This document shows, one piece after another, positions 8,527 to 17,274 of a stretch of 22,978 bases of DNA (positions within the stretch are counted from its first letter, which is position 1; each line of letters begins with the position of its first letter). The translations under genes were made by a program, and so were the position numbers. The stretch comes from DASUMP01 sp036277635 (lineage in GTDB: Bacteria > Actinomycetota > Acidimicrobiia > IMCC26256 > PALSA-610). The stretch is from the NCBI GenBank assembly GCA_036277635.1, contig DASUMP010000002.1, forward strand, positions 1-22,978. The letters are read 5' to 3'. The notes below the pieces were generated by a model, which saw nothing but the letters and a program-made list of their open reading frames with translations, was not told where the DNA came from and searched no databases.

Positions 8527-9207
8527 TCAGCGGGCGGCGAGGTAGACGCCCTTCGCGAGGTCTTCGGCGATCGCCCATCCGAAGGCGATCATCCCCTGAC
8601 CACGCGTGGCGTCGAGCTGGCCGACGAGCTGGACGACCTTCGCGCCGCCCGTTGCCTTCACCGCGCTCGCGTCGAGGACCGGCAGCGGCGCCGGCTTGCG
8701 ACCCTTGCCCTCGACCCGGAACGACCGGTCGTCGTAGCCGCCGTCGCAGTTGAACCGCTTCGCGAGGCGTCGACCCCAGGCGCGATCTTCGCCCGTCGGG
8801 GCGTAGCCCGCGCGCGGGACGAGGTCGGCGTAGGCCTGCAACATCGCGTACACCGGTGCCTGCGCGAGCCGGGTCGCGACGAGCACGTCCTCGTCGGGGA
8901 ACGAGATGGCCGCTCGGCGGGCGAGCTCGCCGGTCATGGTGCGCAACGCCGCACCGGCGTTGCGGCCCTTCCTGGCCGCCCCGAGACCCCACAGGATGCT
9001 CGGGGTGCCGCCGATGCGCTCCAGCGACCCGAACATGAACGACTGGAGCTCGCCGTCGTCGGCACAGAGCACGGCGAGCGGAAACGACTCGATCTGACGA
9101 TCGAGCTCGGCGTCGCTGATCGCGAGGCCGACGGCGGTCAGGAGTTGACCGAACTCGTCGAGCTCCGCCGGCTTCAGCGAGACGGAATCGCGGGATTCGA
9201 CGTTCAT
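8527..9207 (-). CDS. Hypothetical protein (226 aa)
   Basis: No family recognised. The protein is soluble-looking, with no signal peptide or membrane segment. The middle (SILWGLGAARKGRNAGAALRTMTGEL, DEDVLVATRLAQAPVYAMLQAY) weakly resembles the cofactor-binding part of GNAT-like folds, but I see no convincing Q/RxxGxG/A site. The C-terminal part has FNCDGGYDDRSFRVEGKGRKP followed by an alanine/valine-rich segment. ATG 9207 follows a CACAAT hexamer by 9 nt, so the leader would be very short or absent. It lies upstream of nothing on its strand, and 54 bp separate it from the ppk2 stop. Codon use matches its neighbours, so there is no sign of recent transfer. Confidence 0.8.
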   Translation of the reverse strand: MNVESRDSVSLKPAELDEFGQLLTAVGLAISDAELDRQIESFPLAVLCADDGELQSFMFGSLERIGGTPSILWGLGAARKGRNAGAALRTMTGELARRAAISFPDEDVLVATRLAQAPVYAMLQAYADLVPRAGYAPTGEDRAWGRRLAKRFNCDGGYDDRSFRVEGKGRKPAPLPVLDASAVKATGGAKVVQLVGQLDATRGQGMIAFGWAIAEDLAKGVYLAAR

Positions 9208-9261
9208 CGCCTGCCCATTGTGGCCGAAGCGACCCGCTCAGCGAAAGTCGACCGCTGCGCC

Positions 9262-10065
9262 CTACTCCACACGAAGCCCGTCCAGGGACGGATCCGGGGG
9301 CGGGATGCGAGGATCCATGCGCTCGATCTCGCGCACGAGCAGACGCGCGACGGCGATGTCGCGGACCCATCTGCGGTCCGCCGGCACGACGTACCACGGC
9401 GCCCAGGGCGTCGACGTCGCCGACAGCGCCGCCTCGTACCCGGCCATGACCTCGTCCCAACGGGCGCGGGTCTCGAGGTCGTCGGCACGGAACTTCCAGC
9501 GCTTCGCCGGGTCGTCGAGCCGCTCCTGCAGCTGGATGCGCTGCGCCTCCTTGCTCAGGTGCAAGAAGACCTTCAGGACGGTCGTCCCCTCGTCGGTGAG
9601 CATCCGTTCGAACTCCCGGAGGTGGCGCTGACGTCGCTCGCGGCCGTCGTCGTCGATCACGCCGAGCAGGTGCGCGGTGACGACGTCCTCGTAGTGCGAG
9701 CGGTTCCAGATGCCGATCTCGCCGCGTGCCGGGGCCGCGAGGTGCACCCGCCACAGGTAGTCGTGGGAGCGCTCGCGCGACGACGGCGCGCGGAACGACA
9801 CGACGCGCACACCCTGGGGGTTGACGCCGCTGAACACCCGCCGTATGGCACCGTCCTTGCCGGACGCGTCGACGCCTTGGAGCACCACGAGGAGCGCCCG
9901 CGACTGCTCGGCCCACAACCTCGTCTGGAGCGCCCGGAGGCGTTCGAGGAGTGCCGCGAGCTGGGGTGCGGCGTCGTCCTTGCTCGTGAGGCCGAGACGG
10001 TCAGCCGGATCGCGGGCGTCGAGACGCGCTCGCTCGCCGGGCGCGACGCGGAGGCGTGAGAGCAC
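9262..10065 (-). CDS. ppk2: PPK2-family polyphosphate kinase
   Basis: PPK2 enzymes transfer phosphate between polyphosphate and nucleotides in the cytosol, usually regenerating NDP or NTP from polyphosphate. The 267-aa, single-domain product has Walker A GVDASGKDG (64-72), a Walker B region IGIWNRSHYEDV (117-128), and the lid stretch RLDDPAKRWKF (183-193). The N-terminal LDARDPADRLGL resembles the polyphosphate:nucleotide phosphotransferase subgroup, but direction and nucleotide preference cannot be read from sequence. The GTG start lies just 3 nt after the stop of the SMC-like gene with no clear Shine-Dalgarno, so it is very likely co-transcribed and translationally coupled with it. Confidence 0.93.
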   Translation of the reverse strand: MLSRLRVAPGERARLDARDPADRLGLTSKDDAAPQLAALLERLRALQTRLWAEQSRALLVVLQGVDASGKDGAIRRVFSGVNPQGVRVVSFRAPSSRERSHDYLWRVHLAAPARGEIGIWNRSHYEDVVTAHLLGVIDDDGRERRQRHLREFERMLTDEGTTVLKVFLHLSKEAQRIQLQERLDDPAKRWKFRADDLETRARWDEVMAGYEAALSATSTPWAPWYVVPADRRWVRDIAVARLLVREIERMDPRIPPPDPSLDGLRVE

Positions 10066-10068
10066 CGA

Positions 10069-12642
10069 TCAGAGCCGCGGGAGCGAGCCACGGCGCCGGT
10101 GACGCCGCACTCGTGCACCCGATGCGACCAGCGCGCAGTCGAGGCACAGCAGCTCGAGCGGCTCTCCGAGCACCACCGAGCACAGGTCGCAACACGGGAT
10201 GTGGCATCGCAAGCACCGCAGCCGCGTGGGGATGTTGGGGTGACCGTCGCACGCGGCGAGCGGGACGTTCGGGTCGTAGAACTGAGCACGCGCTCCGACC
10301 TGCCGGGACAGTCGTTCGACGACGGAGCTGTCGCCCGAGAGTCGCGCCAGCTCCAGCTCGGCTGCGATCGCCCCGGCGAGCAACGCTGCGCCCGGCGAAC
10401 GCGGTGCGTCGTCGAGCGGTTCGTCGTCGAGCGGTTCGTCGAGGTCGATGTCGTGGTCGACGCGGGCCGTGAGATCGATCGCGGACGGGTCGGGTGCGTG
10501 CATGGGCGCGAGCACGTCGGCGATCGCTGCGGACACCGGTGCGTCCGTCGTGTCGTGCTCGTCGAGGTCGATTGGGGCGGACGGGGCCGACGGTGGCGTC
10601 AGTGTCGGCGGAGCCGGGTTCGGCGGCGCGCCGTACGCCGCCAACATCGAGTCGGTGTCGGCGTGGGCCGACGGCGTCTCGGGCGTCGACGCAATCACGA
10701 CGTCGGGCTCGTGGTCGGCGTCGCGTGCCGGCACGATCTCGGGCCCGGGGTCGACGGTTGCCGGCGCGGTGGCCGCCGTGGTGCGCTCGGCGTCCTTGCC
10801 GCGACCGCGGCGCGCGAGGCGGAACCGGCCCCGTCGCGGCAACACCGTGCCGCCGAGGTCGGCGTCGGGGAGCACGACCACCGGCGGAGCTTCGGAGGGG
10901 CTGAGCGGCGCATCCAGCGAGGTGGCGACACTCACGGCGAGCTCGACGACCTCGGCGCGTTCGCCGAGCGCCCGGGCCCACTGCACGATCGCGGGATCCG
11001 CGGCGACCACGATGACTTGGGCCTGCTCGCTCAGCTGCTCGAGGAGCGAGAGCGTGCGCGCCCGAGCACCTTCGCCGAACACCGACAGCAGGCTCGCAGC
11101 GACGAGGGGAAGTCGGACGGCGTCGGTGTGGTCGAGCAGACGACGCGCCTCGTCGCGCAGCGCGGCTTCGATCTCTGCCTCCGAGGGTTCGGACGCGCTC
11201 GCGTCGACGTCGCGGGCCTCGCCGTGCGCGCGGACCGCGGCGTCGCGCTCGAGCTCCATCGCCTCGAGGCGCAGTGCGAGCTGTTCGAGGTCGCGTCCCG
11301 TGCGTTCGCGTTCGGCGCGCAGCATGTCGATCTCGGCGTCGAGGTCGCGACGGCGCGTCTCGGCTTCGGCTTCGGCAGCGTCGGCACCGGCGCGCGCCGC
11401 GGCGTGCTCGCGCAGCCACGCGCTCGCGACCTGCGCGGCGTCGGGAGCGGGGTCGACGCCCAGCTCCCACAGCGCGTCACGCAACGCGGCCCGCCGCTCC
11501 GCGACGATCGCCGGTTCGCGGCGCAGCGCGCGCAGGTCGGCGGCGACGTCGTCGCCGGGGAAGTGCCCGAGCAGCTGGGCAGCGCGGGCTCGGAGCTCGA
11601 TCGCCTGCTCCTCGAGCTGCGCTGGGCTCGGGCGGTTGGCCGCGTCGCGTGCACGCTCGAGCTCGGCTTCGGCCGCTGCGACCTCGTCGGCGGCGGCGCG
11701 TCGGGCCGCGTCGTCGGACGCGTCGTCGGGGACGCCGTCGGCGATCGCGACGAGGAAGCCCGCTCGCGACGAGAAGCCGAGCGCGGCGAGCGCCTTCGCT
11801 TCGGCACGGCGCGCCTTCTCCGCCTGCGTCGCGGCCGCAGCACGCTCCGATCGCTTCGCCGCGTCGAGTGCACGTTCGGCATCGGCGACGCGGCGAGCGA
11901 GCGCGTGCAGCTCCGCCACCTTCGCGTGTGTCAGGCGATCGCCTTCGAGCCTTCGAGCCGCGGCGCGTGCCTGGTCGACTCGTGCCTGGGCGACGTCGAG
12001 TGGCGGCGCATCGAGCGGCGTCTCACGTGCGACGACGAGCGCATCCCATTCGGCGGCGAGTGCGAACGCGTCAGGATCGGTGAGCAACGGTTGCGCCGCC
12101 GCGATCTCGAGCTGGTCGAGCAACGACTGGATCCGTGCCGCGACGTCGCGGCGCGGATCGAGTGGGGTCTCGGTGGTGGCGTCGCGCTCTTCGCGCAACC
12201 GCTGGATCCGACCGTCGAGATCGTCGAGTCGCGCGCGGGCCCGGGCGTGCTCGTCGGCGATGGCGAGAACCGCGTCACCGAGCGCGGTGCCGCGGATCTC
12301 GAGCTCGGCGCGCACCGAGTCGCCGGCGCGCCGGCGCGCGGCCGCGCGCGCCAGGTCGTCGAGGACGAGGCTGTCGATGCCGTCGAGCAGCTCGCTCGGG
12401 ATGTCGACGAGGCGACCCCGTTGGCCGCCCGCTTCGACGACACCGTCGGCGCCCGCCGCGCGCGGCCCGATGATCGCCGCACTCAACCAGCGCGCGATCT
12501 CGTCGGCGCGCGTTCCGTCGTCGATCGCGAGCACACTCACGTTGCGCGCGATGTTCACCGCGTGGAGTGGTCCGTCGGGGTCGCGCAACTCGACCAGTCG
12601 CAACGGCACCACGTCCTCGAATCGACCCTTGCTCGTCACCAT
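10069..12642 (-). CDS. SMC-like coiled-coil pseudo-ATPase with C-terminal B-box-type zinc finger (857 aa)
   Basis: Layout: an N-terminal head-like segment (1-130), charged coiled-coil arms at about 130-155, 215-285, 315-355 and 375-475 broken by LGFSSRAGFLVAI (288-300), a C-terminal head-like segment (490-570), a Pro/Asp-rich disordered linker (575-750), and a zinc finger (795-840). The finger has paired ligands C798/H801, C810/C813, C818/C821 and C833/C836. SMC/RecF-type ATPases carry GxxxxGK[ST] and a hydrophobic-DE Walker B; here VSVLAIDDGTRADEI (35-49) and LPLVAASLL (511-519) occupy those places without the catalytic residues, although SLLEQLSEQAQVIVVAADP keeps the shape that follows Walker B. 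Start ATG 12642 has GGGG 4 nt upstream and TACCCT 33 nt upstream. ppk2 follows 3 nt downstream. Function is unknown; DNA- or RNA-bound scaffolding is a guess. Confidence 0.85.
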   Translation of the reverse strand: MVTSKGRFEDVVPLRLVELRDPDGPLHAVNIARNVSVLAIDDGTRADEIARWLSAAIIGPRAAGADGVVEAGGQRGRLVDIPSELLDGIDSLVLDDLARAAARRRAGDSVRAELEIRGTALGDAVLAIADEHARARARLDDLDGRIQRLREERDATTETPLDPRRDVAARIQSLLDQLEIAAAQPLLTDPDAFALAAEWDALVVARETPLDAPPLDVAQARVDQARAAARRLEGDRLTHAKVAELHALARRVADAERALDAAKRSERAAAATQAEKARRAEAKALAALGFSSRAGFLVAIADGVPDDASDDAARRAAADEVAAAEAELERARDAANRPSPAQLEEQAIELRARAAQLLGHFPGDDVAADLRALRREPAIVAERRAALRDALWELGVDPAPDAAQVASAWLREHAAARAGADAAEAEAETRRRDLDAEIDMLRAERERTGRDLEQLALRLEAMELERDAAVRAHGEARDVDASASEPSEAEIEAALRDEARRLLDHTDAVRLPLVAASLLSVFGEGARARTLSLLEQLSEQAQVIVVAADPAIVQWARALGERAEVVELAVSVATSLDAPLSPSEAPPVVVLPDADLGGTVLPRRGRFRLARRGRGKDAERTTAATAPATVDPGPEIVPARDADHEPDVVIASTPETPSAHADTDSMLAAYGAPPNPAPPTLTPPSAPSAPIDLDEHDTTDAPVSAAIADVLAPMHAPDPSAIDLTARVDHDIDLDEPLDDEPLDDAPRSPGAALLAGAIAAELELARLSGDSSVVERLSRQVGARAQFYDPNVPLAACDGHPNIPTRLRCLRCHIPCCDLCSVVLGEPLELLCLDCALVASGARVRRHRRRGSLPRL
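10408..10440 (+). repeat. Short in-frame tandem repeat (15-bp unit)
   Basis: The 15-bp unit GTCGTCGAGCGGTTC occurs twice in tandem (10408-10422 and 10423-10437), followed by a partial third copy. On the coding (minus) strand it encodes the repeated acidic unit EPLDD inside the disordered linker of the SMC-like protein. Confidence 0.8.
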
Positions 12643-12675
12643 GTCGCCCCATCGCGCCGGGTCTGAGGAACACCA

Positions 12676-12681
12676 AGGGTA
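12676..12681 (-). promoter_or_regulatory. Candidate -10 for the SMC-like/ppk2 operon
   Basis: TACCCT on the minus strand, 33 nt before ATG 12642, predicting a leader of roughly 26 nt. It lies in the 115-bp divergent spacer shared with the GH36 gene. No clear -35 element is seen. Confidence 0.4.
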
Positions 12682-12743
12682 CCCGCCTCCCGACAGGCCT
12701 CCGCGCATGGGTCCGACCGTGTGGGCCGTTCGCCCCATGCGCC

Positions 12744-12749
12744 TACGCT
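12744..12749 (+). promoter_or_regulatory. Leaderless -10 element for the GH36 gene
   Basis: TACGCT ends 8 nt before GTG 12758. It supports this start among the many in-frame upstream codons of the long open frame. Confidence 0.55.
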
Positions 12750-12757
12750 CGGCCACC

Positions 12758-14491
12758 GTGTGGGACCCCGCTGCACTCCGTGTCGTCGTCCGCACGACGG
12801 GCGCCCCGCCCCGCAGCTCGGCGCTGGCGTCCCGCTCGGCGGTCGGTGTGGATCCGCTCGAGGTCGAGGTCGCCCTCGACGCCGACGGCGTCGTGCGGTG
12901 GCGGATCAGGAACGCGGCCCAGGAACCGGTCGCGATCGACGCGGTCGGCATCGTCTGGGACGAAGCGGTGCCCGCCGGGCCCACCGCGGTCGTCGTGCAC
13001 GGGTACCAATCGTGGTCGCCGACGCGCCTGGCGCACCTCGGACTCGACGAGGACCCTTCGCACACGCCCGGCACGTTCCCGATGCTGCGCAGCGCGTACC
13101 ACGCCGATCCGAGCGTGACCGAGCGCGGCGAGCTGCGTTCGGAGCAGGTGACCGTGCTGCGCGGCGCCGCCGACCTCGTCCTCGTCGGCTTCCTCGACGG
13201 GCGTACGCACGAAGGCACCGTGCGTCTCCGTCCCGCCGATGCGGGCGTCGCCACCGTGGAAGCACAGGCGTGGTTCGGCGGTGCGGTGCTGGCGCCCGGC
13301 GAGGAGCGCGAGCTCCACCCGTTCGTGCGTCGCACGGGCGCGGATGCCGGCGCGCTGCTCGAGCAGTGGGCCGCGTCGGTCGGCGCGGCAGCCGGCGCGC
13401 GCGTCGGTGCGCCGTACCAGGTCGGGTGGTGCTCCTGGTACCACTACTTCCACGACGTGACCGAGCGCGCGCTGCGCACGAACCTGGGCGTCGCGACGGA
13501 GTGGCCCTTCGAGGTCTTCCAGCTCGACGACGGCTACCAGGCCCACATCGGCGACTGGCTCGAGACCAACGAGCGGTTCCCCTCCGGCGTCGACGGCGCC
13601 GGCGCAGCGATCGCGGCGGCCGGCTTCGTCCCCGGCCTGTGGTTGGCGCCGTTCATCGCGAGCCCAGCGTCACGCGTCGCCCGCGAACACCCGGAGTGGT
13701 TCGCGCGTGACGACGACGGCGCGCCGCTCGTCACGATGTTCCACGAGAAGTGGGGCGGCGTGATGTGGCAGCTCGACGTGACCCGACCCGACGTGCTCGA
13801 CCACCTCCGGACCACCGCGGCGACGTTGCGCGCGATGGGATACGAGTACCTGAAGCTCGACTTCACGTTCTCCTCGACCGGGCCGGGGAGGTACGACGAC
13901 GCCACGCAGACGCCGGCGCAGCGGTTGCGCGCCGGCTACGACGCGGTGCGCGCCGGCCTCGGCGACGACGGGTTCCTGCTCGCCTGCGGGTGCCCGCTCG
14001 GACCCGTGGTCGGCGTGGTCGACGCGATGCGCATCGGACCCGATGTCGCACCGTCGTGGGAGATCGAGGCGAGCGAGCCCGGACTGCCGGGGTACGAAGC
14101 CGCCGCACCGTCGACACGCGGCGCGTGGTCGGCGACGCTCGCGCGGTCGTTCCAGCACCGCAACCTGTGGCTGAACGACCCCGACTGCGTCATGCTGCGT
14201 TCGTCGCACACGAACCTCGAAGCGGACGCAGCGCGCGCGTGGGCACTCGCGGTCGGCCAGTCCGGTGGCCTCGCGCTCGTCTCCGACGACCTGACCTTGC
14301 TCGACGCCAGCTCGCGGGCGCTGCTCGACGAGGTGATCGCGCTCGGCCGGGCCGCCGACGACGAGGCGCGCGCCGGGCGCGCGCCTCGCTGCGACGACCT
14401 CTTCGATCCGGCCGGTCCGCGCCGGCTCACCGCCGGCGGCCGCACACTCGCGATCGACGACCTCGCGCGGCCGCGCGCCACGCTGCGCTGA
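12758..14491 (+). CDS. GH36-family alpha-galactosidase
   Basis: A 577-aa cytosolic glycoside hydrolase of clan GH-D, expected to release terminal alpha-galactose from oligosaccharides. The N-terminal beta-sandwich (1-215) includes GYQSWSP. The TIM barrel begins near QVGWCSWYHYF (221-231) and contains FQLDDGYQ, the probable nucleophile D368 (YLKLDFTFSS) and the probable acid/base D429 (RIGPDVAPSW). The C-terminal end is short, and there is no signal peptide. The open frame extends far upstream on this strand, but only as antisense to the SMC-like gene, so the start is placed at GTG 12758 behind TACGCT. It ends 18 nt from the convergent mmsA stop. Other alpha-glycosides as substrate cannot be excluded. 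Confidence 0.9.
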   Translation: MWDPAALRVVVRTTGAPPRSSALASRSAVGVDPLEVEVALDADGVVRWRIRNAAQEPVAIDAVGIVWDEAVPAGPTAVVVHGYQSWSPTRLAHLGLDEDPSHTPGTFPMLRSAYHADPSVTERGELRSEQVTVLRGAADLVLVGFLDGRTHEGTVRLRPADAGVATVEAQAWFGGAVLAPGEERELHPFVRRTGADAGALLEQWAASVGAAAGARVGAPYQVGWCSWYHYFHDVTERALRTNLGVATEWPFEVFQLDDGYQAHIGDWLETNERFPSGVDGAGAAIAAAGFVPGLWLAPFIASPASRVAREHPEWFARDDDGAPLVTMFHEKWGGVMWQLDVTRPDVLDHLRTTAATLRAMGYEYLKLDFTFSSTGPGRYDDATQTPAQRLRAGYDAVRAGLGDDGFLLACGCPLGPVVGVVDAMRIGPDVAPSWEIEASEPGLPGYEAAAPSTRGAWSATLARSFQHRNLWLNDPDCVMLRSSHTNLEADAARAWALAVGQSGGLALVSDDLTLLDASSRALLDEVIALGRAADDEARAGRAPRCDDLFDPAGPRRLTAGGRTLAIDDLARPRATLR

Positions 14492-14492
14492 C

Positions 14493-14506
14493 CCGGGCCG
14501 ACCCGG
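14493..14506. terminator. Possible bidirectional hairpin between convergent genes
   Basis: CCGGG-CCGA-CCCGG forms a 5-bp all-GC stem exactly centred between the GH36 and mmsA stop codons. It lacks a T tract on either side, so factor-independent termination is only a possibility. Confidence 0.3.
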
Positions 14507-14509
14507 TCG

Positions 14510-16002
<1,493 letters not shown>

Positions 16003-16006
<4 letters not shown>

Positions 16007-16050
16007 CGCGGGCTCCTCGGGCTGCGCGTCGGGCGCGCCGGCGCGCCCAT
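16003..16050 (-). CDS. Leaderless 15-codon uORF coupled to mmsA
   Basis: An ATG at 16050 opens a frame encoding MGAPARPTRSPRSPR, whose TGA overlaps the mmsA ATG (ATGA). TAGCCT lies 7 nt before the uORF ATG, so the mRNA would begin at or beside it. The mmsA Shine-Dalgarno is inside uORF codons 12-13, so uORF translation would deliver ribosomes to mmsA. The peptide is Pro/Arg-rich, which could slow ribosomes. It is too short for homology to help; whether the peptide has any role, or only its translation matters, is unknown. Confidence 0.55.
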
Positions 16051-16057
16051 GAGCTCC

Positions 16058-16063
16058 AGGCTA
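16058..16063 (-). promoter_or_regulatory. -10 element for the mmsA uORF transcript
   Basis: TAGCCT on the minus strand, 7 nt before the uORF ATG and 51 nt before the mmsA ATG. It lies between the PhyH stop and mmsA, so mmsA has its own promoter. Confidence 0.55.
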
Positions 16064-16096
16064 CGGGGGCACACCCGCGGCGGACCGACGGGTCGG

Positions 16097-16969
16097 TCAG
16101 GGCGCGACCGCCTCCGACCCGAGGTGCTCGGCGATCCATTCCCGCAGCGGCACGTCGTCGGGCGTCGGATCGAACCAGGCGTTCGCACTCGTCGTGGCAC
16201 CGAGCAGCTGCCGGCGGATCGGATCGACGCCGCCGAGCACCTCGTCGAGGCGCATCGCCGACTTCGGGCGCAGCCAGCGGTGGCTGTACCCGTAGGTGAG
16301 GAACACCCGCGTCGACGTTGAGTGGTTCGTGCTCGCCGCGTGCCAGAGGCGTCGGTCGAACACGACCGCGTCGCCGGCGCGCGCGCACAGCTCGATCGCG
16401 CCCGGCGGGTCGTCGCCGAACTCGGCGAAGGCCTGCCGGGTCACGCGGTGACTCCCGGGGACGACGCACAGGTTCCCCATCCCGGTGCGATCGACGTCGG
16501 TGAGGAAGTAGCCGACCTTCACCGAGACGCGCGGCTGGACGACGTCGGGCTCGAAGTCGCGGTTCATGCGGTTGTTGTCCTGGTGCCACGCGTACGCGCC
16601 GGCCGGAGCCTGCGGGTGCGTCGGGGGCGTGACGATCAGCTGGGTGTGGAACAGCTGGATGTGCCACCCGAGCACCCCGAAGACCTTCGGGAACGTCATC
16701 GGCCAGTCGACGAGCTCGAGGAACGCGTCGTCGCGGCCGACGAGGTCGTGGAGGTTGAGGATCGTGTGCGCGTTGCTCTCGGGGCTCGCCCGCAGCTCGG
16801 CGAAGTACCGCTGTGCGAGGGTGCCGAAGCGATCGACCACGGCGTGCGGCAGCGCGCGCTCGACGAGGAGGAACCCCTCTCGTTCGAACCGCTCGCGCTC
16901 CGAGGGCGTGAGGACATGGTCGGGCCACTGCGCCGAGTGCCCCGTGGCGGCCTGCACCGGACCTGACAC
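16097..16969 (-). CDS. PhyH-family Fe(II)/2-oxoglutarate dioxygenase
   Basis: A 290-aa PhyH (phytanoyl-CoA dioxygenase-like) protein. The iron triad is readable: H129-x-D131 in AWHQDNNRMN and the distal H210 in RRLWHAAS, followed by R221 (TSTRVFLTYGY), the probable 2-oxoglutarate ligand. The N-terminal FEREGFLLVERALP is the usual first motif. The substrate cannot be read from sequence; family members hydroxylate fatty acyl-CoAs, ectoine and many secondary metabolites. An earlier GTG (16978) exists, but TAGGGT overlaps it and lies 7 nt before GTG 16969, so the later start is preferred. It lies upstream of mmsA on the same strand, although mmsA has its own promoter. Confidence 0.92.
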   Translation of the reverse strand: MSGPVQAATGHSAQWPDHVLTPSERERFEREGFLLVERALPHAVVDRFGTLAQRYFAELRASPESNAHTILNLHDLVGRDDAFLELVDWPMTFPKVFGVLGWHIQLFHTQLIVTPPTHPQAPAGAYAWHQDNNRMNRDFEPDVVQPRVSVKVGYFLTDVDRTGMGNLCVVPGSHRVTRQAFAEFGDDPPGAIELCARAGDAVVFDRRLWHAASTNHSTSTRVFLTYGYSHRWLRPKSAMRLDEVLGGVDPIRRQLLGATTSANAWFDPTPDDVPLREWIAEHLGSEAVAP

Positions 16970-16976
16970 GGACGTC

Positions 16977-16982
16977 ACCCTA
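16977..16982 (-). promoter_or_regulatory. Leaderless -10 element for the PhyH gene
   Basis: TAGGGT on the minus strand, 7 nt before GTG 16969. The hexamer overlaps the alternative GTG at 16978. Confidence 0.55.
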
Positions 16983-17017
16983 GGCCGCAGCTCCGGTGGG
17001 CGATGCGTCTCGGGTGA

Positions 17018-17212
17018 TCAGGCGCCGACGCCGGCGAGGTCCTGGAACAGCCGCACCTGAGCGCTCAACACGAGCTGGCGGGCGGCGTCGTCGCTGATCC
17101 CGAACTCACCGCAGAGCGTCGCACTCGCCTCGAACGCGTCGTCGACCTGCTCGACGAGCTCGCGGGCCCGCAGGCGAGCCGCGGCGATCGGGGAACTCGT
17201 GACGTGCTCCAC
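17018..17212 (-). CDS. Small helical protein of unknown function (64 aa)
   Basis: The C-terminal part of a long minus-strand frame looks like a real gene: the product is helical and soluble, with ARLRARELVEQVDDAFEASATLCGEFGISDDAARQLVLSAQVRLFQDL in alternating hydrophobic and charged spacing. I place the start at GTG 17212, the first start codon after the stop of the 81-aa gene. The frame upstream of it is antisense-like low-complexity sequence. A 15-bp palindrome lies 3 nt upstream. No domain is recognised. It follows the 81-aa gene by 62 nt on the same strand and may share its transcript. Confidence 0.5.
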   Translation of the reverse strand: MEHVTSSPIAAARLRARELVEQVDDAFEASATLCGEFGISDDAARQLVLSAQVRLFQDLAGVGA

Positions 17213-17215
17213 GCC

Positions 17216-17230
17216 GGTGACAACGTCACC
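17216..17230. promoter_or_regulatory. Perfect inverted repeat upstream of the 64-aa gene
   Basis: GGTGACAACGTCACC has 6-bp arms and a 3-bp centre, and sits 3 nt from the GTG. It could be an operator or a small hairpin in the message. No matching regulator is identified. Confidence 0.4.
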
Positions 17231-17254
17231 GACACCGACGAGGTGACGGGTGGG

Positions 17255-17268
17255 CGGGAGAAATCCCG
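17255..17268. other. Small hairpin after the 81-aa gene
   Basis: CGGGA-GAAA-TCCCG is a 5-bp stem with a four-base loop, starting 7 nt past the stop of the 81-aa gene. It lacks a T tract on the minus strand, so it is at best a weak terminator or RNA-stabilising element. Confidence 0.3.
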
Positions 17269-17274
17269 AGAGCG

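Noticed and set aside
10408..10440. Tandem repeat considered as a possible CRISPR or regulatory array
   Set aside because: Only two and a fraction 15-bp units, in frame inside a coding linker; it is a protein repeat.
10099..12666. 855-codon plus-strand open frame opposite the SMC-like gene
   Set aside because: A mirror frame of a GC-rich coding strand: Arg/Glu/Val-rich, without motifs.
10448..12757. Very long in-frame plus-strand extension (about 770 codons) upstream of the GH36 gene
   Set aside because: It is Ser/Arg/Ala low-complexity sequence lying antisense to the SMC-like coding frame; the GH36 domain and promoter place the start at 12758.
12643..13335. Minus-strand upstream extension of the SMC-like frame
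   Set aside because: It runs antisense through the GH36 coding sequence and has no domain-like content; ATG 12642 is followed by the first protein-like segment.
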